64,000 nucleotides of DNA from Methylorubrum populi (GTDB taxonomy: Bacteria > Pseudomonadota > Alphaproteobacteria > Rhizobiales > Beijerinckiaceae). Location: assembly GCF_002355515.1 (NCBI RefSeq), contig NZ_AP014809.1, positions 2,132,501 through 2,196,500 of the forward strand, written 5' to 3'. The translations under genes were made by a program, and so were the position numbers. Positions 43,803 to 52,951 of this stretch are shown here, in pieces (position 1 is the first letter of the stretch; every line of letters begins with the position of its first letter). The notes beneath the pieces were generated by a model. The model was not told where the DNA came from, did no database searches, and saw only the letters and a program-made list of their open reading frames with translations.

Positions 43803-44534
43803 GTGAACCCAGAACCGCTCCATGCGATGGCCGGGCTCGTGCGCACGCTCACGCGCTTTACCGCCCTCACCGAGGCCGAGCAGCGGGCCATCCAGGATCT
43901 GTCGGTGCGACCGCGTGTCGTCGCGGCCGGAGCCGATCTCGTACGGGCAGGCGATGCGCCTGCGCAGTGCTGCCTCGTCGTCGACGGCTGGCTCTGCCGC
44001 TACCGGCTGCTCAGTGGGGGCCGGCGGCAGATCCTCGGCCTCTACCTCCCGGGGGATGTCCCCGATCTGCAGAACCTACACCTGCCCGTCCGCGAGGACG
44101 GTCTTGCGGCTCTGACCAAGGCCACGGTTATCCTGATCCCGCACGACAAGCTGCGCGCGCTCACCGCCGCCTTCCCCAACCTCGCTACCGCACTCTGGTG
44201 CTCCACGCTGGTCGATGCCGGGATCCAGCGGGCCTGGCTGGTCGGCCTGGGCCGGCGCTCCGCCCACGAGCGGGTCGGCCACCTTATCTGCGAACTATAC
44301 CTGAGGCTCGCGGCAATCGGCTTGGCGGCCGACCACCGCTGCCAATTTCCCCTGACGCAGACTTGCCTGGCCGACACGCTCGGCGTCACCAGCGTGCATA
44401 TCAACCGCACCTTCAAGGCAATGCGTAAGCAGGAGCTTCTTACCCTGCGCCGCAACGTCCTCACCATCCATGCCTGGGATGCGCTCGTCTATGCCAGCGG
44501 CTTCGACCCAGGCTACCTCCACCTAGCACGGTAG
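43803..44534 (+). CDS. Crp/Fnr family transcription regulator
   Basis: 243 residues from GTG 43803 (VNPEPLHAMAGLVRTLTRF). Related regulators commonly begin with a (V/A)NPL-like start; ATG 43827 is an alternative. An N-terminal cyclic-nucleotide-type sensor domain (FTALTEAEQRAIQDL, GRRQILGLYLPGD) is followed by a C-terminal winged helix: LTQTCLADTLGVTSVHINRT then FKAMRKQELLTL. There is no Fnr-type iron-sulfur cysteine cluster at the N-terminus. Methylobacterium genomes carry many such regulators; ligand and targets are unknown. Confidence 0.88.
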   Translation: MNPEPLHAMAGLVRTLTRFTALTEAEQRAIQDLSVRPRVVAAGADLVRAGDAPAQCCLVVDGWLCRYRLLSGGRRQILGLYLPGDVPDLQNLHLPVREDGLAALTKATVILIPHDKLRALTAAFPNLATALWCSTLVDAGIQRAWLVGLGRRSAHERVGHLICELYLRLAAIGLAADHRCQFPLTQTCLADTLGVTSVHINRTFKAMRKQELLTLRRNVLTIHAWDALVYASGFDPGYLHLAR

Positions 44535-44769
44535 CTGGCGACGGCGCGCTTCCCCGATTGGGTGCCTTGCCTCCTGTATCTGGGCCAGTATGGCGCGCTA
44601 ACGGGCAAGCGACAGCCTTGCGCGAGGCGCCACTTCCCACCCTTCGCAGACCCTCGGGAGGTCCGCTCCGAGGCAGCTTGGCGGAGGATGACTTATGTCC
44701 AGGTTGGGCGGATTTATGCCTGCTCGCTCCCCTCGATTCGACGCTCTGAAGCGGACAGGAGCTTCTGGC

Positions 44770-45153
44770 TCATGCGGCAAAACTACGGATTGCCGAGATT
44801 ACCTTGCTCTCGCGGAAGGGCTTGTTGCAAAATACGCCTCGCGCCGGAATAGCGTCGAGGTCCGGCGCCAGAGCCCCCGTCAGGACCAGCTCGATGGGAG
44901 GCCAGCGGTCCCGGATCATCGCCACCAGCTTCAGCCCGGTGGTTGAGCCGCGTACGTCGAGGTCGGCGAACACCACTCGGATGTCCGTGCGCTCCTCCAG
45001 AGTGCGCACCGCCGCCTGAGCAGTGCGCACCACGACTGCGACGCATCCCGCCTCCTCGACGAAGTCCCTCATGATGCCGGCCAGGATCGGCTCATCTTGG
45101 AGCACGAGCACGACCGGCCGCGCTTCGTCGCCGTCCGTCCCGGTCATCGTCAT
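44770..45153 (-). CDS. Single-domain response regulator
   Basis: 127 residues from ATG 45153 (GAGGTG upstream). It overlaps the kinase stop by four bases (ATGA). Receiver-domain pattern: VVLVLQDEPILAGIMRDFVE (acidic pocket DE), VVFADLDVRG (phospho-acceptor Asp), LVLTGALAP and FCNKPFRES with the conserved Lys. There is no output domain, as in stand-alone receivers that pass the signal on or shunt phosphate in HWE kinase systems. It is coupled to the LOV kinase encoded just upstream. Confidence 0.9.
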   Translation of the reverse strand: MTMTGTDGDEARPVVLVLQDEPILAGIMRDFVEEAGCVAVVVRTAQAAVRTLEERTDIRVVFADLDVRGSTTGLKLVAMIRDRWPPIELVLTGALAPDLDAIPARGVFCNKPFRESKVISAIRSFAA

Positions 45154-47873
45154 GAGCGTTGCACCTCGATCAGCGGTGCACGCATCACCGCGATCACCCC
45201 GTCCGTGTCGTATGTAACGTCGACCTCGCCCGTTCCGACGAGACCCGTGCGGATTAGGCGCGAACCGAAGCCTCGCCGGGTCGGCGCTACCACGGGAGGA
45301 CCTCCGTGCTCGCGCCACCGCAGCACCAGCCCGGGCTCCCCAGTCGCGGTATCGATCCACCATTGCACCTCGACCTCGCCCTCTTCGCCGGACAGGCTGC
45401 CGTACTTGGCCGCGTTGGTCGCTAGTTCATGGAGGAGCAACGACGCTGACAGCGCAGCACTTGGTCCGAGCGCCACGTTGGGGCCGTCCAGCGTGAAGCG
45501 CCGCGCCTCGGCCGCGTTGCCCAGAACCTCTCGGCATACGGTCCGCAGGTCGGCAGACGTCCAGTCCTTGCGCAGCAAAAGGTCGTGGGCCGAGGCCAAC
45601 GCCTGGATGCGCTTATGGAACGCCTCGACCGGCTCGCGCTCCGGAACAGACCGCAGCGTCTGGTGCGCGATGCTCACGACCATCGCCATCGTGTTCTTAA
45701 GGCGGTGGGAGAGTTCGTGGTTCAGCAGGTCCTGCCGCTCCTCGGCACGCCGACGCTCGACGGCTTGGCGGGTCAGCTCAGCGATCTGCCGAATGAACGA
45801 GACCTCCGATTCGGTCCAAGACCGCGGCTGCCCGTCATTCACGTAAAGCACCGCCACCGTCCGGCCCTTCTCGACTATGGGCACGTTCACCAGGGTGCGC
45901 GCGGAGACCGCCTCTAGTGTCGTGGCGGAGGCGGCGGTGCGCGGGTCGTCGCGCACGTCCGCAATGACGACCGTCCGCCCCTGCCGGAGGTCTTCAGCGT
46001 AGAGGCCGTAATCGTCCATGCGATAGTGGCCGGCCAGCGTCGGGAAACCCGCCGCGGTCCAGTCCTCCTCGACCACGAAGCTCTCACCGTCCGGGCCGAC
46101 CGTGCCGTAGCCAACCCGACCGACGCCCAAGACGCGCCCGAGGATCGTCGAGCCCGCCATCGCTATCGCGTTGGCGTCAATGCCGGCTCGCAACCGGTCC
46201 CCGAACTCCAGGAGGCCGTTGCGGCGGGCATCGGCCTGCACCCGCTCCGTCACCTCCAGGAAGATGACGCCGAAGCGTTCGCCACCGAGCGAGAAGGCAC
46301 GGCCCTCGTACCACCGCGCGAGGGTCCCGACCTGACGGACGAACGTTACCGGTTCGCCGGTCTCGACCACGTCGGCAAACTCGTCGACCCAGGCGTCCTC
46401 GATGCCAGGGAATACCTCGCGGATCGTGCGGCCGACAACGCTGTCTGAGGCGATGCCGACGAGCCGGCCCCAGGCCGAGTTGACGTCGACGTAGCGCCAG
46501 TCCGTGATGCGTCCGGTTGTGTCGCGCACAACCTCGCCGACGATGAAGCCCTCGCTCAGGCGCTCGAACAGGCTGCGCCAGTGGGCCTCGCTGTCCGCGA
46601 GGCGCCCCTCAAACAACTTCTGCTGGGTGATGTCACGCGAGACGGAAAGGATCCTCTCCGGCCGCCCGTCAGCACCAAAGATCGGCGTGACCTGCACGTC
46701 CCACCACCGGGGCTTGCCGAGCAAGGTATCGGCCGGACCTTGGAAATGGCCGACGCCGCCACGCTTGGCCGTGGCCAGGGCCTCCAAGGCATCGACGTGT
46801 CCCCGGCCCCGCCAGAAGCTCGGCCACGGGCAGCCCTTGATCTGATTGAAGTCGCCGACCTCCATCACCTTCATGCCGCCCTCGCTCATGAAGGTCAGGC
46901 CTCCGTCGAGGTCGAGCACCTTGATGCAGTCGGCCGAGGACGCCAGGACGCCCTGCATGAACTCGGAGTCGGCCTTCTGCTTGGCGGCAATGTTGCGCTC
47001 ATCCGTGCGGTCGCTCATCGCCTTGACGAAACCCTGGTGCGTCCCGTCCACCCCGCGCAGCGAGGTCATGTCGCCGACCGCGTAGAAACGGTCGCCGTCC
47101 TTGCGCAAATGCCAGCGCACGTCCCTGGCATGCCCGTCGCGGAGGACAATGGCCATCTCCTCCCGCGCGCGATCGGAGGCCTGGTCTTCGGGCGTGAAGA
47201 TCCGCTCGACGGTCTGCCCGCCCATCTCATCGGCCGACCAGCCCAGGATGCGTTCGGCCCCGACGTTCCAGTCGGTCACCTTGCCCTCGGTGTCGGTAAC
47301 GATGATCGCCATTTCGCTGGCGCTGTCGAAGATCGCGCGGTGGCGCTTCTCGCTGTCGGCCAAGCGTTGCCGGTTGCGGTGCGCCTCCGTGACATCGATC
47401 TGGCTGCCAAAGCGGTAGCGCAGCCGTCCCTCCCCGTCGAAAACGGGTCCGACGAACAGGGCATTCACGAACGTCGTGCCGTCGCGGCGATGGTTGGTGA
47501 TCTCGACGGTGAGGTCGCGGTCGTCGCGTAGCGCTGCGCGGATTTCGTCGACGCAGCCCGGTTCGGTATTCGGCCCCTGGAGGAAGCGACAGTTGCGCCC
47601 GACGACCTGGTCCAGGTCGTAGCCCGTGAGGTCGAGGAAGGCGCGGTTGGTGTAGACGATCGGGTCATCGTCCTGATTGGGATCCGTGAGGATGATCGGC
47701 AGGCTGGTCCTGTCGACGGCGGAGAACAGCACGTCGGCGTTGGCCGCTGCCGAGCGGCGTCGTTGATCGGATGGATCCAGACCGGGTTCAGGCTGCTCGG
47801 CAAGCCTCTCCCGCAGGCGCAGGACTTCTGCCTCAAGCTCCTCGCGCGAGAGGCGGTGCACATCGCTATTCAT
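45150..47873 (-). CDS. LOV/PAS/GAF HWE-family sensor histidine kinase
   Basis: 907 residues. The N-terminal PAS is a LOV domain: VVGRNCRFLQGPNTEPG with the photo-active Cys95, plus NRAFLDLTGY and the EITNHRRDGTTFVNAL flavin-contact strands. Three further PAS units follow (starting near 170, 300 and 420), then a GAF domain (about 545-700). The HWE-type kinase has HELSHRLKNTMAMVVSIAHQ (phospho-acceptor His near 723), LLLHELATNAAKYGSL and a WREHGGPPV signature. There are no membrane segments, so it is a soluble blue-light receptor, probably also redox- or ligand-tuned. Its partner is the overlapping response regulator. HWE/LOV kinases often feed the PhyR-EcfG general stress response in this class; that link is inference here. 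Confidence 0.92.
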   Translation of the reverse strand: MNSDVHRLSREELEAEVLRLRERLAEQPEPGLDPSDQRRRSAAANADVLFSAVDRTSLPIILTDPNQDDDPIVYTNRAFLDLTGYDLDQVVGRNCRFLQGPNTEPGCVDEIRAALRDDRDLTVEITNHRRDGTTFVNALFVGPVFDGEGRLRYRFGSQIDVTEAHRNRQRLADSEKRHRAIFDSASEMAIIVTDTEGKVTDWNVGAERILGWSADEMGGQTVERIFTPEDQASDRAREEMAIVLRDGHARDVRWHLRKDGDRFYAVGDMTSLRGVDGTHQGFVKAMSDRTDERNIAAKQKADSEFMQGVLASSADCIKVLDLDGGLTFMSEGGMKVMEVGDFNQIKGCPWPSFWRGRGHVDALEALATAKRGGVGHFQGPADTLLGKPRWWDVQVTPIFGADGRPERILSVSRDITQQKLFEGRLADSEAHWRSLFERLSEGFIVGEVVRDTTGRITDWRYVDVNSAWGRLVGIASDSVVGRTIREVFPGIEDAWVDEFADVVETGEPVTFVRQVGTLARWYEGRAFSLGGERFGVIFLEVTERVQADARRNGLLEFGDRLRAGIDANAIAMAGSTILGRVLGVGRVGYGTVGPDGESFVVEEDWTAAGFPTLAGHYRMDDYGLYAEDLRQGRTVVIADVRDDPRTAASATTLEAVSARTLVNVPIVEKGRTVAVLYVNDGQPRSWTESEVSFIRQIAELTRQAVERRRAEERQDLLNHELSHRLKNTMAMVVSIAHQTLRSVPEREPVEAFHKRIQALASAHDLLLRKDWTSADLRTVCREVLGNAAEARRFTLDGPNVALGPSAALSASLLLHELATNAAKYGSLSGEEGEVEVQWWIDTATGEPGLVLRWREHGGPPVVAPTRRGFGSRLIRTGLVGTGEVDVTYDTDGVIAVMRAPLIEVQRS

Positions 47874-48163
47874 CGAGAGGTAAGCCTGGCCCTCGGTGGC
47901 CGACGTCGTTCACGGACGTTGCGAAGAGCCACGTGCCCTCACACCGCCATGCCGGGTGCCGGATCCGCGTCTTAAAGCCGTTTTTTCACCTGAGTTAAAG
48001 TCGCCGGTTGTCGGGCGAATGGCCGCTTTCGGGATCCGCAGACGACTGCTCGGGTCTGGGTTGGGCCGGAGGCGGAACGTCCGCTTCAGGGTGACGGGCC
48101 AGGGTCGGCTCCCCATCCGATCCGGACCTTCAGCGGCAGCGCCTCGAATGTCCGCAATGGGTG
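47874..48163. other. Left flank of IS1182 pair
   Basis: About 290 bases without a gene, upstream of the leftward kinase gene, so its promoter should lie here. The right end reads GCAATGGGT, immediately before the insertion element. Together with the right flank of the second element it reconstructs a repeat found uninterrupted at 63256. Confidence 0.45.
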
Positions 48164-49745
48164 CAGGCTGTGTGAAAACGCGCTGATCTGGTAGAGTAAT
48201 TTCCGATCTTGGGAGGTCGGGATGAAGCGCTTCATTGCAGGCGAGGATCGTCAGCAGATCACACTCCTTCCCGACTGTCTGGACGACTACATCACCGCCG
48301 ACAACCCGGTTCGCCTCGTCGAAGTGTTCGTCGATGAGCTCGATCTGGGCCGGCTCGGCTTCGCGGGCGCGGTACCGGAGGCCACGGGTCGTCCGGCCTA
48401 CCATCCAGCGACGCTGCTCAAGATCTACCTCTACGGCTATCTCAACCGCGTCCCGTCGAGCCGGCGTCTCGAACGCGAGAGCCAACGCAACGTCGAACTG
48501 ATCTGGCTCACCGGCCGGCTGATGCCCGACTTCAAGACGCTGGCCGACTTCCGCAAGGACAACGGCCCTGCCATCCAGGCCGCCTGCGCGCAGTTCGTGG
48601 TGTTGTGCCGCCGGCTGAACCTGTTCAGCAAGGCCGTCGTCGCCATCGACGGCAGCAAGTTCAAGGCGGTCAACAACCGCGACAAGAACTTCACCGCCGC
48701 GAAGGTCGAGGCGCGCTTGGCGCAGGTCGAGACGAGCATCGGCCGTTATCTTGCTGCGCTGGATCGGGCCGACCGCGAGCCGAGCGACATCGCCGAGGCG
48801 CGCACGACACGGCTCAAGGAGAAGATTGCGGGCCTGCGCGCGCAGATGCAGGTCCTCCAGGCGAGAGGGCAGCAGGTCGAGGCTGCACCCGACGGCCAAG
48901 TCTCGCTGACCGACCCCGACGCGCGCTCCATGGCGACCAGCGGCAAGGGTACGGGCATGGTCGGCTACAACGTCCAGGCCGCGGTGGATGCCGAGCACCA
49001 TCTGATCGTGGCCCACGCCGTGACCAACGTCGGCAGCGACCGGGCGCAACTCGCGCCGATGGGGCTCCTGGCTCAGGAGGCGACGGGGTGTGCCACGCTC
49101 ACGGTGCTGGCCGACCGGGGCTACCTCAGCGGGGAACAGGTTCTGGCCTGCGAGGGCACCGGCGTGCTGCCATGCGTGCCCAAGACCCTGACCTCGGGCC
49201 ACGCCAAGCGCGGCCTCTTCACGGGACAGGACTTCGTCTACGACGCCAGCCATGACCGTTACACCTGTCCCGCCGGCCAGCACCTGACCAAGGGCGTTAC
49301 CCGGTCCGATCGTCGGGCCGATGGCGACGAGATAGATCACTACCGCAACCTGACGGCCTGTCTCGATTGCGCTCTCAAGCCCCGCTGCACGCCAGCGGAG
49401 ACGCGGCGTGTCAAACGCTGGGTGCACGAGGGCGTGCTTGATGCGATGCAGGAGCGGCTCGACCGGATGCCGGACGCGATGAAGATCCGTCGCCAGACCG
49501 TGGAGCACCCGTTCGGTACGCTGAAGGCCTGGATGGGCGCCACTCACTTCCTGACCCGGACCTTGGCGAAGGTCAGGACCGAGATGAGCCTGCAAGTTCT
49601 GGCCTACAACATGAAGCGGATGATCCAGATCTTCGGGGTCCGCCCGCTGCTGGCGGCCATCCGAACCTGAGGCCAGCAGCTCGATCTCCGGCGCAACGCG
49701 GTGCGCTCGCCCCAATCCCGAGGGATCTGCGTTTCCACACGGCCT
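48164..49745 (+). mobile_element. IS1182-family element, copy 1 of tandem pair
   Basis: 1582 bases between ends AGGCTGTGTGAAAACGC and GCGTTTCCACACGGCCT (inverted, two mismatches). It carries one transposase gene and is identical to copy 2. The repeat unit is 1587 bases start to start, which leaves only CGGTC plus one base between the elements. Confidence 0.9.
48222..49670 (+). CDS. IS1182 family transposase (copy 1)
   Basis: 482 residues with GGGAGGTCGGG before the ATG. The N-terminal DUF772-type region (GRPAYHPATLLKIYLYGYLN, then SSRRLERESQRNVELIWLTG) is followed by the DDE transposase core: VVAIDGSKFKAVN (first Asp), TVLADRGYLSGEQ (second Asp) and VEHPFGTLKAW (Glu region). A cysteine cluster near the end (CLDCALKPRCTP) is typical of the family. 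It is complete, with no frameshift, so it is probably active; it may also act on the MITE at 15428. Confidence 0.95.
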   Translation: MKRFIAGEDRQQITLLPDCLDDYITADNPVRLVEVFVDELDLGRLGFAGAVPEATGRPAYHPATLLKIYLYGYLNRVPSSRRLERESQRNVELIWLTGRLMPDFKTLADFRKDNGPAIQAACAQFVVLCRRLNLFSKAVVAIDGSKFKAVNNRDKNFTAAKVEARLAQVETSIGRYLAALDRADREPSDIAEARTTRLKEKIAGLRAQMQVLQARGQQVEAAPDGQVSLTDPDARSMATSGKGTGMVGYNVQAAVDAEHHLIVAHAVTNVGSDRAQLAPMGLLAQEATGCATLTVLADRGYLSGEQVLACEGTGVLPCVPKTLTSGHAKRGLFTGQDFVYDASHDRYTCPAGQHLTKGVTRSDRRADGDEIDHYRNLTACLDCALKPRCTPAETRRVKRWVHEGVLDAMQERLDRMPDAMKIRRQTVEHPFGTLKAWMGATHFLTRTLAKVRTEMSLQVLAYNMKRMIQIFGVRPLLAAIRT

Positions 49746-49750
49746 CGGTC

Positions 49751-51332
49751 CAGGCTGTGTGAAAACGCGCTGATCTGGTAGAGTAATTTCCGATCTTGGG
49801 AGGTCGGGATGAAGCGCTTCATTGCAGGCGAGGATCGTCAGCAGATCACACTCCTTCCCGACTGTCTGGACGACTACATCACCGCCGACAACCCGGTTCG
49901 CCTCGTCGAAGTGTTCGTCGATGAGCTCGATCTGGGCCGGCTCGGCTTCGCGGGCGCGGTACCGGAGGCCACGGGTCGTCCGGCCTACCATCCAGCGACG
50001 CTGCTCAAGATCTACCTCTACGGCTATCTCAACCGCGTCCCGTCGAGCCGGCGTCTCGAACGCGAGAGCCAACGCAACGTCGAACTGATCTGGCTCACCG
50101 GCCGGCTGATGCCCGACTTCAAGACGCTGGCCGACTTCCGCAAGGACAACGGCCCTGCCATCCAGGCCGCCTGCGCGCAGTTCGTGGTGTTGTGCCGCCG
50201 GCTGAACCTGTTCAGCAAGGCCGTCGTCGCCATCGACGGCAGCAAGTTCAAGGCGGTCAACAACCGCGACAAGAACTTCACCGCCGCGAAGGTCGAGGCG
50301 CGCTTGGCGCAGGTCGAGACGAGCATCGGCCGTTATCTTGCTGCGCTGGATCGGGCCGACCGCGAGCCGAGCGACATCGCCGAGGCGCGCACGACACGGC
50401 TCAAGGAGAAGATTGCGGGCCTGCGCGCGCAGATGCAGGTCCTCCAGGCGAGAGGGCAGCAGGTCGAGGCTGCACCCGACGGCCAAGTCTCGCTGACCGA
50501 CCCCGACGCGCGCTCCATGGCGACCAGCGGCAAGGGTACGGGCATGGTCGGCTACAACGTCCAGGCCGCGGTGGATGCCGAGCACCATCTGATCGTGGCC
50601 CACGCCGTGACCAACGTCGGCAGCGACCGGGCGCAACTCGCGCCGATGGGGCTCCTGGCTCAGGAGGCGACGGGGTGTGCCACGCTCACGGTGCTGGCCG
50701 ACCGGGGCTACCTCAGCGGGGAACAGGTTCTGGCCTGCGAGGGCACCGGCGTGCTGCCATGCGTGCCCAAGACCCTGACCTCGGGCCACGCCAAGCGCGG
50801 CCTCTTCACGGGACAGGACTTCGTCTACGACGCCAGCCATGACCGTTACACCTGTCCCGCCGGCCAGCACCTGACCAAGGGCGTTACCCGGTCCGATCGT
50901 CGGGCCGATGGCGACGAGATAGATCACTACCGCAACCTGACGGCCTGTCTCGATTGCGCTCTCAAGCCCCGCTGCACGCCAGCGGAGACGCGGCGTGTCA
51001 AACGCTGGGTGCACGAGGGCGTGCTTGATGCGATGCAGGAGCGGCTCGACCGGATGCCGGACGCGATGAAGATCCGTCGCCAGACCGTGGAGCACCCGTT
51101 CGGTACGCTGAAGGCCTGGATGGGCGCCACTCACTTCCTGACCCGGACCTTGGCGAAGGTCAGGACCGAGATGAGCCTGCAAGTTCTGGCCTACAACATG
51201 AAGCGGATGATCCAGATCTTCGGGGTCCGCCCGCTGCTGGCGGCCATCCGAACCTGAGGCCAGCAGCTCGATCTCCGGCGCAACGCGGTGCGCTCGCCCC
51301 AATCCCGAGGGATCTGCGTTTCCACACGGCCT
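49751..51332 (+). mobile_element. IS1182-family element, copy 2 of tandem pair
   Basis: Identical in sequence to copy 1. CGGTC is directly repeated on both sides (49746-49750 and 51333-51337), a five-base target duplication if the element begins with the C at 49751. The junction with copy 1 brings the two inward-facing ends within six bases. Confidence 0.9.
49809..51257 (+). CDS. IS1182 family transposase (copy 2)
   Basis: 482 residues identical to copy 1, same ribosome site and domains. The right end of copy 1 lies about 64 bases upstream of its ATG, so any promoter formed at the junction of the two elements would drive this copy. Confidence 0.95.
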   Translation: MKRFIAGEDRQQITLLPDCLDDYITADNPVRLVEVFVDELDLGRLGFAGAVPEATGRPAYHPATLLKIYLYGYLNRVPSSRRLERESQRNVELIWLTGRLMPDFKTLADFRKDNGPAIQAACAQFVVLCRRLNLFSKAVVAIDGSKFKAVNNRDKNFTAAKVEARLAQVETSIGRYLAALDRADREPSDIAEARTTRLKEKIAGLRAQMQVLQARGQQVEAAPDGQVSLTDPDARSMATSGKGTGMVGYNVQAAVDAEHHLIVAHAVTNVGSDRAQLAPMGLLAQEATGCATLTVLADRGYLSGEQVLACEGTGVLPCVPKTLTSGHAKRGLFTGQDFVYDASHDRYTCPAGQHLTKGVTRSDRRADGDEIDHYRNLTACLDCALKPRCTPAETRRVKRWVHEGVLDAMQERLDRMPDAMKIRRQTVEHPFGTLKAWMGATHFLTRTLAKVRTEMSLQVLAYNMKRMIQIFGVRPLLAAIRT

Positions 51333-51337
51333 CGGTC

Positions 51338-51623
51338 AGGAGTTCGCCCGCCGATTGTTCGGCTGTGCGCCATGAGCGGACATCAACTCGATACCCGGAA
51401 CCGGACATTCAGCTTCGCGCCCACCCCGGTCTTAAAACCGCATCCTCACAATGCCTGAAAGCAGACATACGAGCTTGCAATCGATTGTTCAGCAACAGCA
51501 ACGCTCCGAGTAGCGCTGCAGAGGTGTAAGGCCTCCCGACATCCACAACCATCGACGACCGTTGCGACTCTGTGTGGACATGCATCGATGTGCTATGGAG
51601 TGCGGGGAGGATGACACATCAGG
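51338..51623. other. Right flank of IS1182 pair / sigma factor promoter region
   Basis: About 285 bases without a gene. The left end AGGAGTTCGCCC continues the target repeat interrupted by the insertion. The part nearest 51600 should hold the promoter of the ECF sigma gene. Confidence 0.4.
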
Positions 51624-52112
51624 ATGCGGTCCATCGGTGAGCACCTCGTCGAAGCGTGGCCGCGCCTGTTCCGCTACGCGCTGACGCTGACGCGGGAGCC
51701 CGACGCCGCGCGCGACCTGATGCAGCAGAGCGCCCTCAAGGCGCTCTCGACGGGGACGACGCCGAGCGAACCGCGGGCGGCCCGCGCCTACCTGTTCCGG
51801 ATCGTGCGCCACGCCTGGATCGATCGGCTCCGCCGGAACCGGACCCGCCGCGAGGACGATCTCGTGGATTGGCCCGACGAAGGGTTCGACGACCGCCTGA
51901 TTGAGGCCATCGCCGTGCGCCAGGCTTTCGCCACCCTCGATGCACCCTGCCGAAAGGTCGTGACCTGCGTGGACGTCGAAGGCCTGAGCTACCGGGAGAC
52001 CGCCAAACGGCTCGGCATTCCCGTCGGCACGGTCATGAGCCGTCTGCACAGGGCGAGGCGGATCATGCTGCACCGGATCGCCGAGCCGTCCGATGGGAGC
52101 GAGGGGCCGTGA
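51624..52112 (+). CDS. ECF RNA polymerase sigma factor, module 1
   Basis: 162 residues. Sigma region 2 (AWPRLFRYALTLTREPDAAR, then DLMQQSALKAL, RAYLFRIVRHAWIDRLRR) and region 4 (LDAPCRKVVTCVDVEGLSYRE followed by TAKRLGIPVGTVMSRLHRAR) are both present; there is no region 3, so it is an ECF-type factor. Its stop overlaps the start of the anti-sigma gene (ATGA-type). It directs RNA polymerase to a stress regulon that may include the adjacent molybdoenzyme gene. Confidence 0.93.
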   Translation: MRSIGEHLVEAWPRLFRYALTLTREPDAARDLMQQSALKALSTGTTPSEPRAARAYLFRIVRHAWIDRLRRNRTRREDDLVDWPDEGFDDRLIEAIAVRQAFATLDAPCRKVVTCVDVEGLSYRETAKRLGIPVGTVMSRLHRARRIMLHRIAEPSDGSEGP

Positions 52113-52828
52113 TGCGCTGGGAGACCCTCAATGCCTACGTCGATGGGGAACTTGATGCGAAGGACCGGCGCGCGGTCGCGGAGACGCTGGCCCGCGATCC
52201 GGTCCTGGCCGCGCGGGTCGCGACCCTGACCCGGCTGAAGCAGGGGGTGAAACGGGAGGTGAAGGCTGCGGTCGTGCCGCCCCCGCGCGCGCCGATGGCC
52301 CGCGCCTCCCTCGGATGGGCGTGCGCCGCGGCCCTGGTCGTCCTCGTCGGCACCGGCTGGCTGGCCCCGTCGTCTCGCCCGCCGGCCGACGCCGCGCGCG
52401 CGGCCTTCATGGCCTGGAGTGCGGCGGGCGCACCCGCGAACGCCATGCAGCCCGCGGGCGGCCTGAACGGCTTCCCCCTCGATCTCGGGGCGGCGGGCTT
52501 CCGCTTGGTCTACCTGTCCGAGGGTGACGGTTCGGCTGGCCGGCTTGCCGGTTACGAGGGGCGTCACGGCTGCCGGCTCGCCGTCTGGAGCAGGCCGTCG
52601 CGCGGGCAGGCCGGACTCGAGATCGCGCAAGGGGACCGCGACCTGCGTGTGGCGCGCTGGGACAGCAAGGGGCGCCGCTACGTCCTCCTGTCCGAGACGG
52701 TGCCGGCCGAGCGCTTCGCCCTGCTGGCCGAGGCGGCCGTGCTCCTCACCGAACCGACCAAGACGGACCGCCTGCGGCTCGCCCTGGACCGGGCCACCGG
52801 CCTCTCTGAACGCCCCTGCACCGGCTGA
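52109..52828 (+). CDS. Anti-sigma factor, module 1
   Basis: 239 residues. The N-terminal zinc-less anti-sigma helix region (LNAYVDGELDAKDRRAVAET) precedes one membrane segment (ASLGWACAAALVVLVGTGWL, about 70-90). The C-terminal 140 residues would be periplasmic. This is the usual layout of membrane anti-sigma partners of ECF factors. It overlaps the sigma gene by four bases, fitting a coupled pair. A paralogous arrangement exists at 56632-57935. Confidence 0.85.
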   Translation: MMRWETLNAYVDGELDAKDRRAVAETLARDPVLAARVATLTRLKQGVKREVKAAVVPPPRAPMARASLGWACAAALVVLVGTGWLAPSSRPPADAARAAFMAWSAAGAPANAMQPAGGLNGFPLDLGAAGFRLVYLSEGDGSAGRLAGYEGRHGCRLAVWSRPSRGQAGLEIAQGDRDLRVARWDSKGRRYVLLSETVPAERFALLAEAAVLLTEPTKTDRLRLALDRATGLSERPCTG

Positions 52829-52951
52829 CCGGCGCGGGCCGCGGAATTTATTTCGACCCGCCGCGAATAGACCGGGGGCGACGTGCGTCTCCTCCTCCGC
52901 ACGTCGCGGGCCCGGTCGCCGGAGTCACGCGCGAAACCGGGGAGGAATCGG

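Noticed and set aside
47910..51302. 1130-residue minus-strand open frame spanning both insertion elements
   Set aside because: It is the antisense of two identical transposase genes, which is why its sequence repeats itself.
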